Of a stretch of 46,566 nt of DNA, positions 1 through 7,695 are shown in pieces. Each line of letters opens with the position of its first letter. Within the stretch, counting starts at the first letter, position 1. The stretch comes from Ignavibacteria bacterium RIFCSPLOWO2_12_FULL_56_21 (GTDB taxonomy: Bacteria > Bacteroidota > Ignavibacteria > UBA10030): assembly GCA_001802945.1 (NCBI GenBank), contig MHAK01000111.1:1-46566 (forward strand), written 5' to 3'. Made by a program: the position numbers and the translations under genes. The notes under the pieces are model-generated. The model ran no database searches and had not been told where the DNA came from. It saw only the letters and a program-made list of their open reading frames with translations.

Positions 1-1652
1 CGATGCATCAAGGGAACGAACAGCCCGCGGACAGGCAGGTCGGACCATTCTCGCGTCATTCCCGATGTGAATATCAGCACGCGTCCAGCTCCGACGCGAA
101 GGTCTGCAAGAAAGACCTGACCGTCGGAAAGGGTCATCACTGGTGCGGTCCCCGCAGGCATGCGTACGGAAACCCTGCGAAGAATCTCGGGTGACTCGGG
201 GGCTTGGCGTGCGCGGTCGCCCGAAGGCCGGCTTCCGCCGGCAGCGAACATTCCGCTGACGAGAGGATGTGCAAGATCGACAGACGTAAAGGTGAGGAAC
301 GAACCACTGGCGACAGAAGCGCCGTTTGATGCGTCAATGGCCGTCGCGCCAAATGCCGCAAGGGCCGGACCGAAGGACGAGGCAACGGCGGACGGCGTGC
401 CGGGAAACACAACGAGCCCGGCGCCCGATTGAACGATCGCTTGGAGCCGCGTGAGGAGGTCCGGGGAGATCGGAGCGCCGGCGGCAAGGAACATGACGTC
501 ATAACCGTTCAAGACGGCGGCCGTCATTCGTGCCGGGTCGATTGTCGTCAATCGAAAAACAGTGGTAACTGAACCGGTGCGGGTTGCCAAGGCTAGATGA
601 AGATATTTCAGATCGGACTCGGAACCGATCAACAGGACACGGATTTCCTGAGGAAGCCGAAGAGCAAAGTGGAGTGTGTTGTCGAAGTCCAATTCGTCTC
701 CGTCCAGTCGAACCGAGCCTGTCAGGAGACCGCTGCGGCGCGGGGTGGCAGTGAGCGTAAACGAACGCGACGAGCCCGACACAATATCCGACACGCGCTG
801 GTCCATCCGTTCTCCGTCGAGGAACACGCTCACGTTCGCGGGAATCGTTCCGGAAGTGCCCCGATGCGTTACGGTCGCCTCCACTTCGACGGGTTTTCCA
901 GGCTCAGCTATGGCCGAGGTGAATCGAAGGCCGGAAAGGGAGAGATTATGCCCCTGTCCGGAACCGATCGGGACAAGAAAGAATCGGGTCGATCCGTCAA
1001 AAAGCGACTCCCGCCCCGGGGAGTGGAGAGGAAACAAAGATCGTTGAAGATCGGAAATGACGTAGACCTCTTTGTTGGGATTCACGGACTGCGAGAGAAG
1101 TCCTGCCGAGGTCCGTAACGCCGCGTGAAGGTCCTTCGTCAGGGCGCTCGTACGAATCGCACCGATCTCCTGGCGCACGACGGATGGGATCCGGGAATGT
1201 GCGGTGATCTCGTCGATAGGCGTGCCGGCCCGGGACAGCGGAAGCAGAGCGACATCGTCGCCGTCTTCGAAGGCATCGAGGATGCGCTCAGCGGCATTCC
1301 GGGCTTGTTTCAGCAGCTCTCCGTGCTCATCGGAGCCGGTCATGCTGTACGAATCGTCCACTACCAGGACCGCGGAAGTCCGTGTTGCGGAACCGAGAGC
1401 CGATGGGACAGACCCCTCAAGCGTCGGACGCGAAAAAGCGATCACCAGGAGGATGATGATCAGCATGCGGAGCAGGAGGAGGAGAAGTTGACGCAGTCGG
1501 ATCTTGCGGATCCTCGACTTCTGAAGTTCCTTGAGAAATGCGAGAGTACTGAACTCCACCGTCCGCAGGCGCCTGAGCGTCAGCAGATGGAGCACCAACG
1601 GAATGGCCGCCGCGAGAAGGCCAAAAAGGAAAAGGGGTTGGAGAAACATCAT
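1..1652 (-). CDS. BatA/VWA-domain membrane protein (3' end beyond window)
   Basis: An open frame of 550 codons runs off the left edge, so the C-terminus is missing. Two hydrophobic segments (about residues 3-24 and 55-73) flank a basic stretch, the layout of the BatA-type N-terminal domain (aerotolerance regulator family). A von Willebrand A domain follows, with the MIDAS motif D99-x-S101-x-S103 in DDSYSM. Later parts read as an Ig-like region and then a class-I glutamine-amidotransferase-like fold (LLIGSESD, GLVVFPG), as in the 650-750-residue membrane-anchored VWA proteins common in Bacteroidota and relatives. The role is probably envelope-related, with the VWA domain binding a partner through a metal ion; no enzyme activity is evident. 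The start is the first ATG of an ATG-ATG pair; there is no in-frame start just upstream and no clear Shine-Dalgarno. The 140 bp gap upstream (1653-1792) holds only short CCAACTGACAA/CCAACTT-like repeat fragments. Confidence 0.8.
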   Translation of the reverse strand, partial: MMFLQPLFLFGLLAAAIPLVLHLLTLRRLRTVEFSTLAFLKELQKSRIRKIRLRQLLLLLLRMLIIILLVIAFSRPTLEGSVPSALGSATRTSAVLVVDDSYSMTGSDEHGELLKQARNAAERILDAFEDGDDVALLPLSRAGTPIDEITAHSRIPSVVRQEIGAIRTSALTKDLHAALRTSAGLLSQSVNPNKEVYVISDLQRSLFPLHSPGRESLFDGSTRFFLVPIGSGQGHNLSLSGLRFTSAIAEPGKPVEVEATVTHRGTSGTIPANVSVFLDGERMDQRVSDIVSGSSRSFTLTATPRRSGLLTGSVRLDGDELDFDNTLHFALRLPQEIRVLLIGSESDLKYLHLALATRTGSVTTVFRLTTIDPARMTAAVLNGYDVMFLAAGAPISPDLLTRLQAIVQSGAGLVVFPGTPSAVASSFGPALAAFGATAIDASNGASVASGSFLTFTSVDLAHPLVSGMFAAGGSRPSGDRARQAPESPEILRRVSVRMPAGTAPVMTLSDGQVFLADLRVGAGRVLIFTSGMTREWSDLPVRGLFVPLMH

Positions 1653-1792
1653 GAAGGGTGATGATACTACAAAAGGCGGATGTACGAAGACTGCATGACA
1701 ATCAACGTACGCCGAAGTGGAGGGAAATGCAAGGAAAGGAGACGAAATACCAAATTACAAGAGCCAACTGACAAACACATTCCAACTTGTTC

Positions 1793-2485
1793 CTACCCCT
1801 TGCTCTTCACGCGCAGCCTAAATCCCTTGCCATGGACGTTCGCGATTGTCACCGAGGGATCGGCGGCAAGATATTTCCGCAGCCGCGTTATAAACACGTC
1901 CATACTGCGGCCTGCATAGTAGGAATCATCCTCCCAGATCGTCTGGAGCGCTTCCTGCCGGCCCAGGGTTCGATTGCGCCTCTCGCACAACAATCTCAAC
2001 AACGCGGCTTCCCGTTCGGTCAACCGTCGCGAGCGGCGTCCTCGTGTCAACGTATTTCGCTCCAGGTCGAACGAGAACGACCCGAGCACAAACGAGCCCG
2101 CCTGCTCCTGTTCGCCCTGACTGCGGTTCGACCTCTTCAGCACGGCTCGCACCCGGAGGAGCAGTTCCTCCACGCTGAACGGTTTCGTCACGTAATCGTC
2201 CGCCCCGATGCGCAGCCCTTCCAGCCGGTCCTCTTTCAGCGAACGTGCGGTAAGAAATATGATTGGAACCTCGTTTCGCGCGGCACGCACCTTTCGTGCG
2301 AGCGCAAATCCGTCCAGCTTCGGCATCATGATGTCGAGAAGTACAAGGTCGCAGCCGTTCTTTTCCAAGAAACGCAGTCCTTCCTCGCCGTCGACGCACC
2401 TCTGCACGCGATACCCGTGGAGTTCGAGGTGTTCCTGCACCATGAATCCGAGATTGGCGTCATCCTCGACGAGAAGGATCGTCAT
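1793..2485 (-). CDS. OmpR/PhoB-family response regulator
   Basis: Receiver domain at about residues 2-115: acidic pair E7/D8/D9, phospho-acceptor D51 in LVLLDIMMP, conserved T/K in FLTAR and VTKPF. It is followed by a winged-helix DNA-binding domain (about 130-229) ending in the recognition-helix and wing pattern VFITRLRKYL...GKGFRL. Length 230 aa is typical. The kinase stop TGA and this ATG share one base (TGATG), indicating translational coupling; a GTG three bases upstream (2488) is an alternative start giving 231 aa. It is the cognate regulator of the kinase encoded just upstream. The likely target is the set of 10-bp TAAC direct repeats between the kinase gene and the divergent PDZ/ABC run, because this family binds tandem half-sites at helical spacing. 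Confidence 0.93.
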   Translation of the reverse strand: MTILLVEDDANLGFMVQEHLELHGYRVQRCVDGEEGLRFLEKNGCDLVLLDIMMPKLDGFALARKVRAARNEVPIIFLTARSLKEDRLEGLRIGADDYVTKPFSVEELLLRVRAVLKRSNRSQGEQEQAGSFVLGSFSFDLERNTLTRGRRSRRLTEREAALLRLLCERRNRTLGRQEALQTIWEDDSYYAGRSMDVFITRLRKYLAADPSVTIANVHGKGFRLRVKSKG

Positions 2486-4218
2486 CACGCCGTCCCCCGT
2501 TCCGATTGAGGTAGAGTGACACGGAAGGTCGTCCCTTTGCCCGGTATGCTTTCGACCGCGACACTCCCGCCATGCGCCTCAGCAACCAGCTTCACATAGC
2601 TCAAGCCAAGACCGAATCCCTGATGTTCCTGGTCGGAGTGTGACGGACCCCGATAGTACTTTTCAAACACCCTGTGGAGATGCTCGGGTGCAATTCCGTT
2701 GCCATTGTCCGCCACCTCAACAACCCACGTATCCTTCAGTGCAAATGAACGAACATCGATGATTGGCGTTGTCGACGAGTACTTCAGCGCATTGTCGAGA
2801 AGATTCAATAGAATATTTTCCAAATGAAGCCGATCGCCGACAATGCGGTCCGGCGATGATTCAGCATGGACGGTGATGCGGCCGCCACGATCTTCCGTGC
2901 GGAGCGCGACCGACTTCACGGCGTCGGCGATCAACCGGCGGACGTCGACCATATCTTTGCGTAGGTCGACATTTCCTTCTTCAAGCGCCGCGATTTGAAG
3001 GATCTTCTCCACGCGCTGTCGCATCCGCTCGTATTCGTCCCTGATGATCCCTGCATAACGCCGGACTCGCGAACGCGGCCTGCCGGACTGTAAGCGTTCG
3101 ATCGCTTCAGCGGCGAGCGAGATCGTCGACAGAGGCGTCTTGAATTCGTGCGTCATCGTGTTGATGAAATCTGTCAACCGGATGCCAAGCGCCTTTTGGC
3201 GTCGGATCGTTATAAGGGCGGCAGCAAAGCACGCTATGATGATAACGGTAAAGAGCGCACTGGCAGCGAATTCAGGCAGTACAAGCAACATCAGGTGTGA
3301 GGATGAGCCGGGGAATCTTACGTGCAGGGTGCGTCGAGGCACAAAGATCTCGCCCGGCAAAAGGAGAACGGAGTATTCGCTCATGCGCACAGCCTCCACT
3401 GATGCGCTTGTGCGCTGCATGACCGGAGGCGAAGCGAGTGAAGCGGAAACGGCGAATTCATACGGAAGTTCGATTCCGTTCGATCGGAACGTTTCGCCAA
3501 GCACCGAATCGACGAAGGCTGCGGAGAATCTTTGTTCGAACGGAGGGACCGGCTTATCGGCAAGTCCCGCAAAGACCTTGGTGATCATTCCGTAACGCTG
3601 GTCAGGAGTTCCTGAGGAGACGAACCACCGCTCCGGTTTTCCCTCTTCCTTGCGGACAACGCTTGACATACTGTCCGTCGTGAATTGAATATAATATCCC
3701 GTTCCCGTCGTTCGCTGTCGCGGTAACGGCAGAGCATAGTCCCCCCGGTCCCGAAACGTCTGGACGAGTACGGAATCAAGCTTTCCCGTCAGGTCGTACA
3801 TACGTATCGTCACCTTGTTGGGTTTTTCGAGACGATACCGGAATACGCTGTCTTCCAGCGAGGTCGCGCCATAGGCACCGACGGAATTGCCCGATGACCT
3901 CTTCCCATCGGTGGGCACCCAATACCGCACGAAGTCGTCGCGCACCTCGGCATTGACGACCATCAACCGATTCCTGGGCTGACGGCCTGTCTGGGGCGGA
4001 AGACTGTCGGCGCCGACGTTGAACAAACCGGTCATCGCGGAGTGTCCCATCAGTCGCTCATTGAGTTGCGCGAACGACGTGAAGACGCCCTGCCGAAAAT
4101 TCTGCTCCCGGAGCGTGAATGCATCGCGGAGAAGCGAATACTGCACGTAAACCAATCCCGCCAGGCCGACGAGCATGAGGCCGAGAAGAAGCAGTATGGT
4201 GCGGGAAGAGAATTTCAT
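2485..4218 (-). CDS. Membrane sensor histidine kinase
   Basis: 577 aa with the start chosen at the ATG before MKFSSRTILLLL. A longer frame opens at 4266, but its first 16 residues are not signal-like and its start would lie inside the TAAC repeat array. TM1 is about residues 5-26, then a roughly 280-residue periplasmic sensor region with no recognised family, TM2 about 309-336, then HisKA with phospho-acceptor H357 (MTHEFKTP). The HATPase_c domain has an N-box at N476 (LLDNALKYS), G1 DNGNG near 504-508 and G2 FGLGLS at 535-540. It senses an unknown envelope signal and should phosphorylate the regulator encoded directly downstream (TGATG junction). Its divergent partner is the PDZ/ABC export cassette, suggesting that the kinase controls it. 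Confidence 0.92.
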   Translation of the reverse strand: MKFSSRTILLLLGLMLVGLAGLVYVQYSLLRDAFTLREQNFRQGVFTSFAQLNERLMGHSAMTGLFNVGADSLPPQTGRQPRNRLMVVNAEVRDDFVRYWVPTDGKRSSGNSVGAYGATSLEDSVFRYRLEKPNKVTIRMYDLTGKLDSVLVQTFRDRGDYALPLPRQRTTGTGYYIQFTTDSMSSVVRKEEGKPERWFVSSGTPDQRYGMITKVFAGLADKPVPPFEQRFSAAFVDSVLGETFRSNGIELPYEFAVSASLASPPVMQRTSASVEAVRMSEYSVLLLPGEIFVPRRTLHVRFPGSSSHLMLLVLPEFAASALFTVIIIACFAAALITIRRQKALGIRLTDFINTMTHEFKTPLSTISLAAEAIERLQSGRPRSRVRRYAGIIRDEYERMRQRVEKILQIAALEEGNVDLRKDMVDVRRLIADAVKSVALRTEDRGGRITVHAESSPDRIVGDRLHLENILLNLLDNALKYSSTTPIIDVRSFALKDTWVVEVADNGNGIAPEHLHRVFEKYYRGPSHSDQEHQGFGLGLSYVKLVAEAHGGSVAVESIPGKGTTFRVTLPQSERGTA

Positions 4219-4258
4219 GATCGTCAAAGTACGCGGAGGGGTTGTGAAATGCCAGACC

Positions 4259-4323
4259 TTTAACATTCGTTAACAGTCGATAACACTGTTTAACGTGCGT
4301 CCCTGCATCATTGCCCGTATGTT
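4259..4323. promoter_or_regulatory. Four 10-bp TAAC direct repeats, probable response-regulator operator
   Basis: TAAC occurs at 4261, 4271, 4281 and 4291, an exact 10-bp period, with preceding bases TT, GT, GA and TT. The array sits in the divergent gap between the kinase gene (start 4218) and the PDZ gene (start 4365). A TATGTT hexamer at 4318-4323 could be the -10 box of the rightward promoter, with the last repeat replacing a -35 as in PhoB-type activation. OmpR/PhoB regulators bind tandem half-sites of 10-11 bp. The repeats are seen directly; that this regulator binds them is inferred. Confidence 0.6.
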
Positions 4324-4364
4324 ATTCGTCAATGTCAACGTCACAATTCCTGGAGAGACTTGTT

Positions 4365-5093
4365 ATGCGCGTCCTACACACATCCTTCCTCTTTCTCATT
4401 GTTCTTTCCGCTGTCGCGGCCGCCCGTCAAGACCAACAGCCCGGTGTGCGCAGGATGCAATTCAACTCCGACAACGCATTCTTGTTGAATGAAGTCGGAG
4501 CGGTCATCACAGAAGAACAAGGCGTTCTGAAGGTCATAATGGTCGGACCAAAGGAGCGGCGGACGAAGGGCTCGGAAGACGCCGACCTCTTTCGCGGCGA
4601 CGAGGTGATCATGGTGAACGGGAAGCGCATGAAAGGGATCAATGACCTGCAGGACGCCTATGCAACGACAACCGCAGGAAGCGAATTCAAGATCGGCGTT
4701 CGGAGGAATGAGGAAAGGGCCATCGTTACGGTTCTCAAGGCGGATCCCAAAGACCTGCCTCAGAGGCAGTTGATCATGGCGGGAGGATTGCCGGGGGGCG
4801 GCGAAGCGCTTCCCGCGCTTGGACTGATGCTCCGCAACGGCAAAGATTCCGTGATCGTTCATAGGGTCCTGCCCGCAGGACTTGAAGTCGTGCGGAACTC
4901 GCTCAAAGAAGGCGATCGCATAACAGCGCTCAACACCACGAAAGTGAATGATGTGAAGTCATTCGTCGACGTCTGGGACGTCATGAAGCAAGGCGATCAG
5001 GTGACGTTGACATATCAACGTGACGGAAAAGAACGAAACCTGGAATTCAAGAAACCCCGCCCGATGGGCGGTCCAATGATCATACGACAATGA
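4365..5093 (+). CDS. Secreted double-PDZ protein
   Basis: 242 aa, starting at the ATG before MRVLHTSFLFLIVLSAVAAA, a clean signal peptide (about 1-20), with a GGAGAG ribosome site eight bases upstream; a longer frame from 4311 lacks a sensible start. Two PDZ domains follow: residues about 40-127 (LFRGDEVIMVNGKRM core) and about 148-230 (LKEGDRITALNTTKV core). There is no serine protease domain, so this is not DegP/HtrA itself but a scaffold-like protein that would act in the periplasm or on the envelope, perhaps binding C-termini. Its stop overlaps the next start by four bases (ATGA), tying it to the NEW3/hairpin protein. It is the first gene behind the TAAC operator, so it is probably the first gene of the regulated unit. 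Confidence 0.85.
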   Translation: MRVLHTSFLFLIVLSAVAAARQDQQPGVRRMQFNSDNAFLLNEVGAVITEEQGVLKVIMVGPKERRTKGSEDADLFRGDEVIMVNGKRMKGINDLQDAYATTTAGSEFKIGVRRNEERAIVTVLKADPKDLPQRQLIMAGGLPGGGEALPALGLMLRNGKDSVIVHRVLPAGLEVVRNSLKEGDRITALNTTKVNDVKSFVDVWDVMKQGDQVTLTYQRDGKERNLEFKKPRPMGGPMIIRQ

Positions 5094-6598
5094 CGACAGT
5101 GCGTTTTCGGTTCCGAAACTGGTTGATCCTCCTCCTGTGCACTCTGACATGTGCTTCCGGCATTTCCGTCGCACAGGTCAATTACAACCAAAGGGACGAT
5201 AAATACCGATTGCTCGGACTCAAACGGGCAAAAGAAGCGTTCGAGGTTGCCAAGCGTGATTACGAACGGCAGAACGGGCTCTTTGGCAAGGGGCTCATTT
5301 CTCAGATCGAGCTGGATAGGTCGCACAATGTGTACTCCGATGCCGAGGTCAATTACCAGCAGTCTCTCCTGGCGGTACTCTTCGAGATGCAATTCGTTAC
5401 CGTTCACGGCGCCGTCAAGTATCAATCGCCGGACGGATCAAAATGGGTGCGGCTGACCCTCGCCAATACGTCCGGCGGGGGAGAGGAATTTCAAAAACTC
5501 CTGGGGATCGAGGACAGACTCTTCCGCTCGCTTCAACCGGATGTGATCAGTTACGTGTATGTCTCCCTGGCGAATCAGGAAGGAGCTGTGATCAGCCAGC
5601 CGTATGAGGCTAAAGTCGAACGCCTCCGCTTCGGATCGCCCAAGGAACTCAGGTTTCAGTTGCTCCAGGACCTGGACGCGGTCAGCGTCAACCTCATCTA
5701 CGGAAACGGAACGACGCGGTCGATGAAGATCTTTCTTCAGAAAGACAAATCGGCCAACAAGGTCCTCGTTCAGTCCCAGCAGTTTTCACAGGAAGGTGAG
5801 CTCGGAACCTCAGCGACATACGACCTTACTCTCGAACTCTTCAGCGCCGCGAACAGTACGTTCAGTCTCGAAGTGATAAACCTTCCTCAACAGATCAACA
5901 GACTTTTCCGGGATGTGGCGAGCAACGCCCGGTTGAGCCAGTTCAAGTTCACGGAAGCGTCAAACAGCCGACGTGCCGCTCTTGAGGTCACGCTTCCCGA
6001 CCGGCCCACGGAAGCCGTTCCCATGGACTCCGCGATCGCATTCTATGTGCTCGTTGTACCGACAGATCGGAGCGGAGAGATCTTGTCGAAAGTCAATACG
6101 CGTTGGGCGCTGGCCGATATCGAGCGCCTGGAAGTCGGATACGTGAGACTCGAACTCGTTCCCCGGGGCAAAGGAAGGCTCATTGTCAAAGCCCCACAGC
6201 TCTATCACACGGTGCGGCCGGGAGAATCCGTCGAAGCGACAATCGACATCCTGAATGAAGGAACGCGGCGATTGGACAATGTTCAGGTGAAGGTCGACGC
6301 GCCGTTGTTATGGGGAAAGGACGTGGTCCCGACGATCATTCCGTCGATCGACATCGGAGAAGAAAAACGCGTGACGATACGTGCGACCCCGTCGGACGAC
6401 GCATCCGTCGGAAGGTATGAGCTTCGTCTCAGGACAAGTGCTTTGTCGGACAATGAACCCGTGAATGCAGAGGACAAGACCCTCACCGTGGAGATCGCAG
6501 CAGAGACGAATGTGTGGGGAACCGCGCTGCTCGTTGTGGTCATCCTTGGACTGGTTGGAGGAATGGTGATATTCGGTATCAGGCTCTCAAAACGTTGA
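5090..6598 (+). CDS. NEW3-domain membrane protein with an adaptor-like helical hairpin
   Basis: 502 aa. Signal peptide about 1-29. Residues 38-98 look like the coiled-coil hairpin of HlyD/AcrA/MacA-type periplasmic adaptors, with a tip reading R60-x3-L64-x6-S71 (YERQNGLFGKGLIS), the spacing of the tip motif reported for adaptors that dock to TolC. No lipoyl or beta-barrel adaptor domain follows. The middle (about 100-360) is beta-rich and unrecognised. Residues about 370-470 match the NEW3 (COG1470-like) Ig-fold pattern (TVRPGESVEATIDILNEG). A C-terminal TM helix (about 475-497) ends in RLSKR, giving a periplasmic body with an inner-membrane anchor. It overlaps the PDZ gene (ATGA) and precedes the ABC ATPase and permease genes, so it is likely the periplasmic component of that transporter. 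Function is inferred. Confidence 0.8.
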   Translation: MTTVRFRFRNWLILLLCTLTCASGISVAQVNYNQRDDKYRLLGLKRAKEAFEVAKRDYERQNGLFGKGLISQIELDRSHNVYSDAEVNYQQSLLAVLFEMQFVTVHGAVKYQSPDGSKWVRLTLANTSGGGEEFQKLLGIEDRLFRSLQPDVISYVYVSLANQEGAVISQPYEAKVERLRFGSPKELRFQLLQDLDAVSVNLIYGNGTTRSMKIFLQKDKSANKVLVQSQQFSQEGELGTSATYDLTLELFSAANSTFSLEVINLPQQINRLFRDVASNARLSQFKFTEASNSRRAALEVTLPDRPTEAVPMDSAIAFYVLVVPTDRSGEILSKVNTRWALADIERLEVGYVRLELVPRGKGRLIVKAPQLYHTVRPGESVEATIDILNEGTRRLDNVQVKVDAPLLWGKDVVPTIIPSIDIGEEKRVTIRATPSDDASVGRYELRLRTSALSDNEPVNAEDKTLTVEIAAETNVWGTALLVVVILGLVGGMVIFGIRLSKR

Positions 6599-6608
6599 AT
6601 GGCTCGAT

Positions 6609-6810
6609 GAAAAGAATCACCACGAAGTTCACCAAGTGAGATAGAAATGAGTTCCTTATTCGTGGCTCTCGAGTAGAAAATGTACTCACTAAGGACACTG
6701 AGAAATAATTGGTTCACACCCTTCTTGGTGTTCTTAGTGGTCCAAACATCTTTCATCAAGCTCTTCAAGTACCAATTTTCCCTTCGTGTCCTTCGTGGGA
6801 AAATCTTCTA
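6609..6810. repeat. CACGAAG-type intergenic inverted repeats
   Basis: The 237 bp gap before the ABC ATPase gene carries tandem variants of CACGAAG/CACCAAG on the left (6615-6640) and the complementary CTTCGTGTCCTTCGTGG on the right (6782-6800). A second nested pair lies inside (CACTAAGGACACTGAG against CTTGGTGTTCTTAGTGG). The arrangement could fold into a long imperfect hairpin. It lies inside the presumed operon and might attenuate or process the transcript. Related arrays occur at 15557-15685 and 16745-16810. Confidence 0.6.
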
Positions 6811-6835
6811 ACCATGCTATACAACAGGAGGCACA

Positions 6836-7585
6836 ATGAACGCAACGCAACCTGCACCGATGCTCGAAGCCCGCGGCCTTGTCAAGCGGTATGAGGACGG
6901 CGTGCTTGCACTCGACCTCGTTTCCTTTGCCGTTCGGGCAGGGGAAATCTATGCCATGCTCGGGGCGAATGGAGCCGGCAAGACGACGACAATCAACATC
7001 TTCCTGAATTTCGTCGAACCGACAGAAGGTGAGGCACTCGTAGACGGCATCGTGACGCACAAAGACCCGCTCGCCGCAAAGGAGCGCCTGGCGTATGTGT
7101 CTGAGAACGTCATGCTCTATCCGAACTTCACGGCCATCCAAAACCTCGAGTTCTTCGCGCGACTGGCAGGAAAGACGGAGGTGACACGGGATGAATGCCG
7201 CGATGTTCTGCGACGAGTCGGTTTGCAGGATGATGCGCATGCAAAGCGGTTGAAGGGATTTTCCAAAGGGATGCGCCAAAAATGCGGGATCGCAATCGCT
7301 ATCCTCAAAGATGCTCCGGCAATTCTCCTGGACGAGCCGACGTCGGGCCTCGACCCGAAGGCGGGATTCGAATTCCTCAATCTGCTCGCAATACTCCGAT
7401 CCGAGGGAAAGGCGATCCTGATGTCAACACACGACATCTTCCGGGCAAAGGAGATCGCCGACACGGTCGGCATCATGAGTGCCGGGCGGCTCGCGCTGCA
7501 GCGGCCTGCGAGCGAACTTGCGGGTCAGGACCTCGAGCAATTATACCTGCAGCACATGGCGGGGCATGTGGAGAGGGCTGCCTAG
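6836..7585 (+). CDS. ABC transporter ATP-binding protein (ABC-2 type)
   Basis: 249 aa. Walker A is GANGAGKTT (43-51), the signature is degenerate (GFSKGMRQK, about 141-149), Walker B is AILLDEP (162-168), the D-loop is SGLDP and the switch histidine lies in STHD (197-200). The usual Q-loop glutamine is absent: the segment reads AYVSENVMLYP, a variation also seen in some ABC-2 exporters. A strong AGGAGG site lies seven bases before the ATG. Together with the two permeases downstream it should form a NosFY/ABC-2-like exporter that energises movement of an unknown lipid, polymer or protein across the inner membrane. The gap between its stop and the next start is 110 bp. Confidence 0.92.
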   Translation: MNATQPAPMLEARGLVKRYEDGVLALDLVSFAVRAGEIYAMLGANGAGKTTTINIFLNFVEPTEGEALVDGIVTHKDPLAAKERLAYVSENVMLYPNFTAIQNLEFFARLAGKTEVTRDECRDVLRRVGLQDDAHAKRLKGFSKGMRQKCGIAIAILKDAPAILLDEPTSGLDPKAGFEFLNLLAILRSEGKAILMSTHDIFRAKEIADTVGIMSAGRLALQRPASELAGQDLEQLYLQHMAGHVERAA

Positions 7586-7695
7586 CGCGATATCCGTGAA
7601 GAAATACAGAATCGCCCAGTACCAATAGGAAATTGAAAAAAGCAAACGACAAATTTCAGTTTGTATCCGGAACGAACTTGCGAGGTAAACTATCC

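Noticed and set aside
597-1661. Plus-strand open frames of 170-180 codons at the left edge.
   Set aside because: They are antisense to the VWA/BatA frame, have no family resemblance, and the minus frame has MIDAS and BatA features.
4219-4266. Longer N-terminus for the sensor kinase from 4266.
   Set aside because: It would start within the TAAC repeats and put 16 non-hydrophobic residues before a clean TM start.
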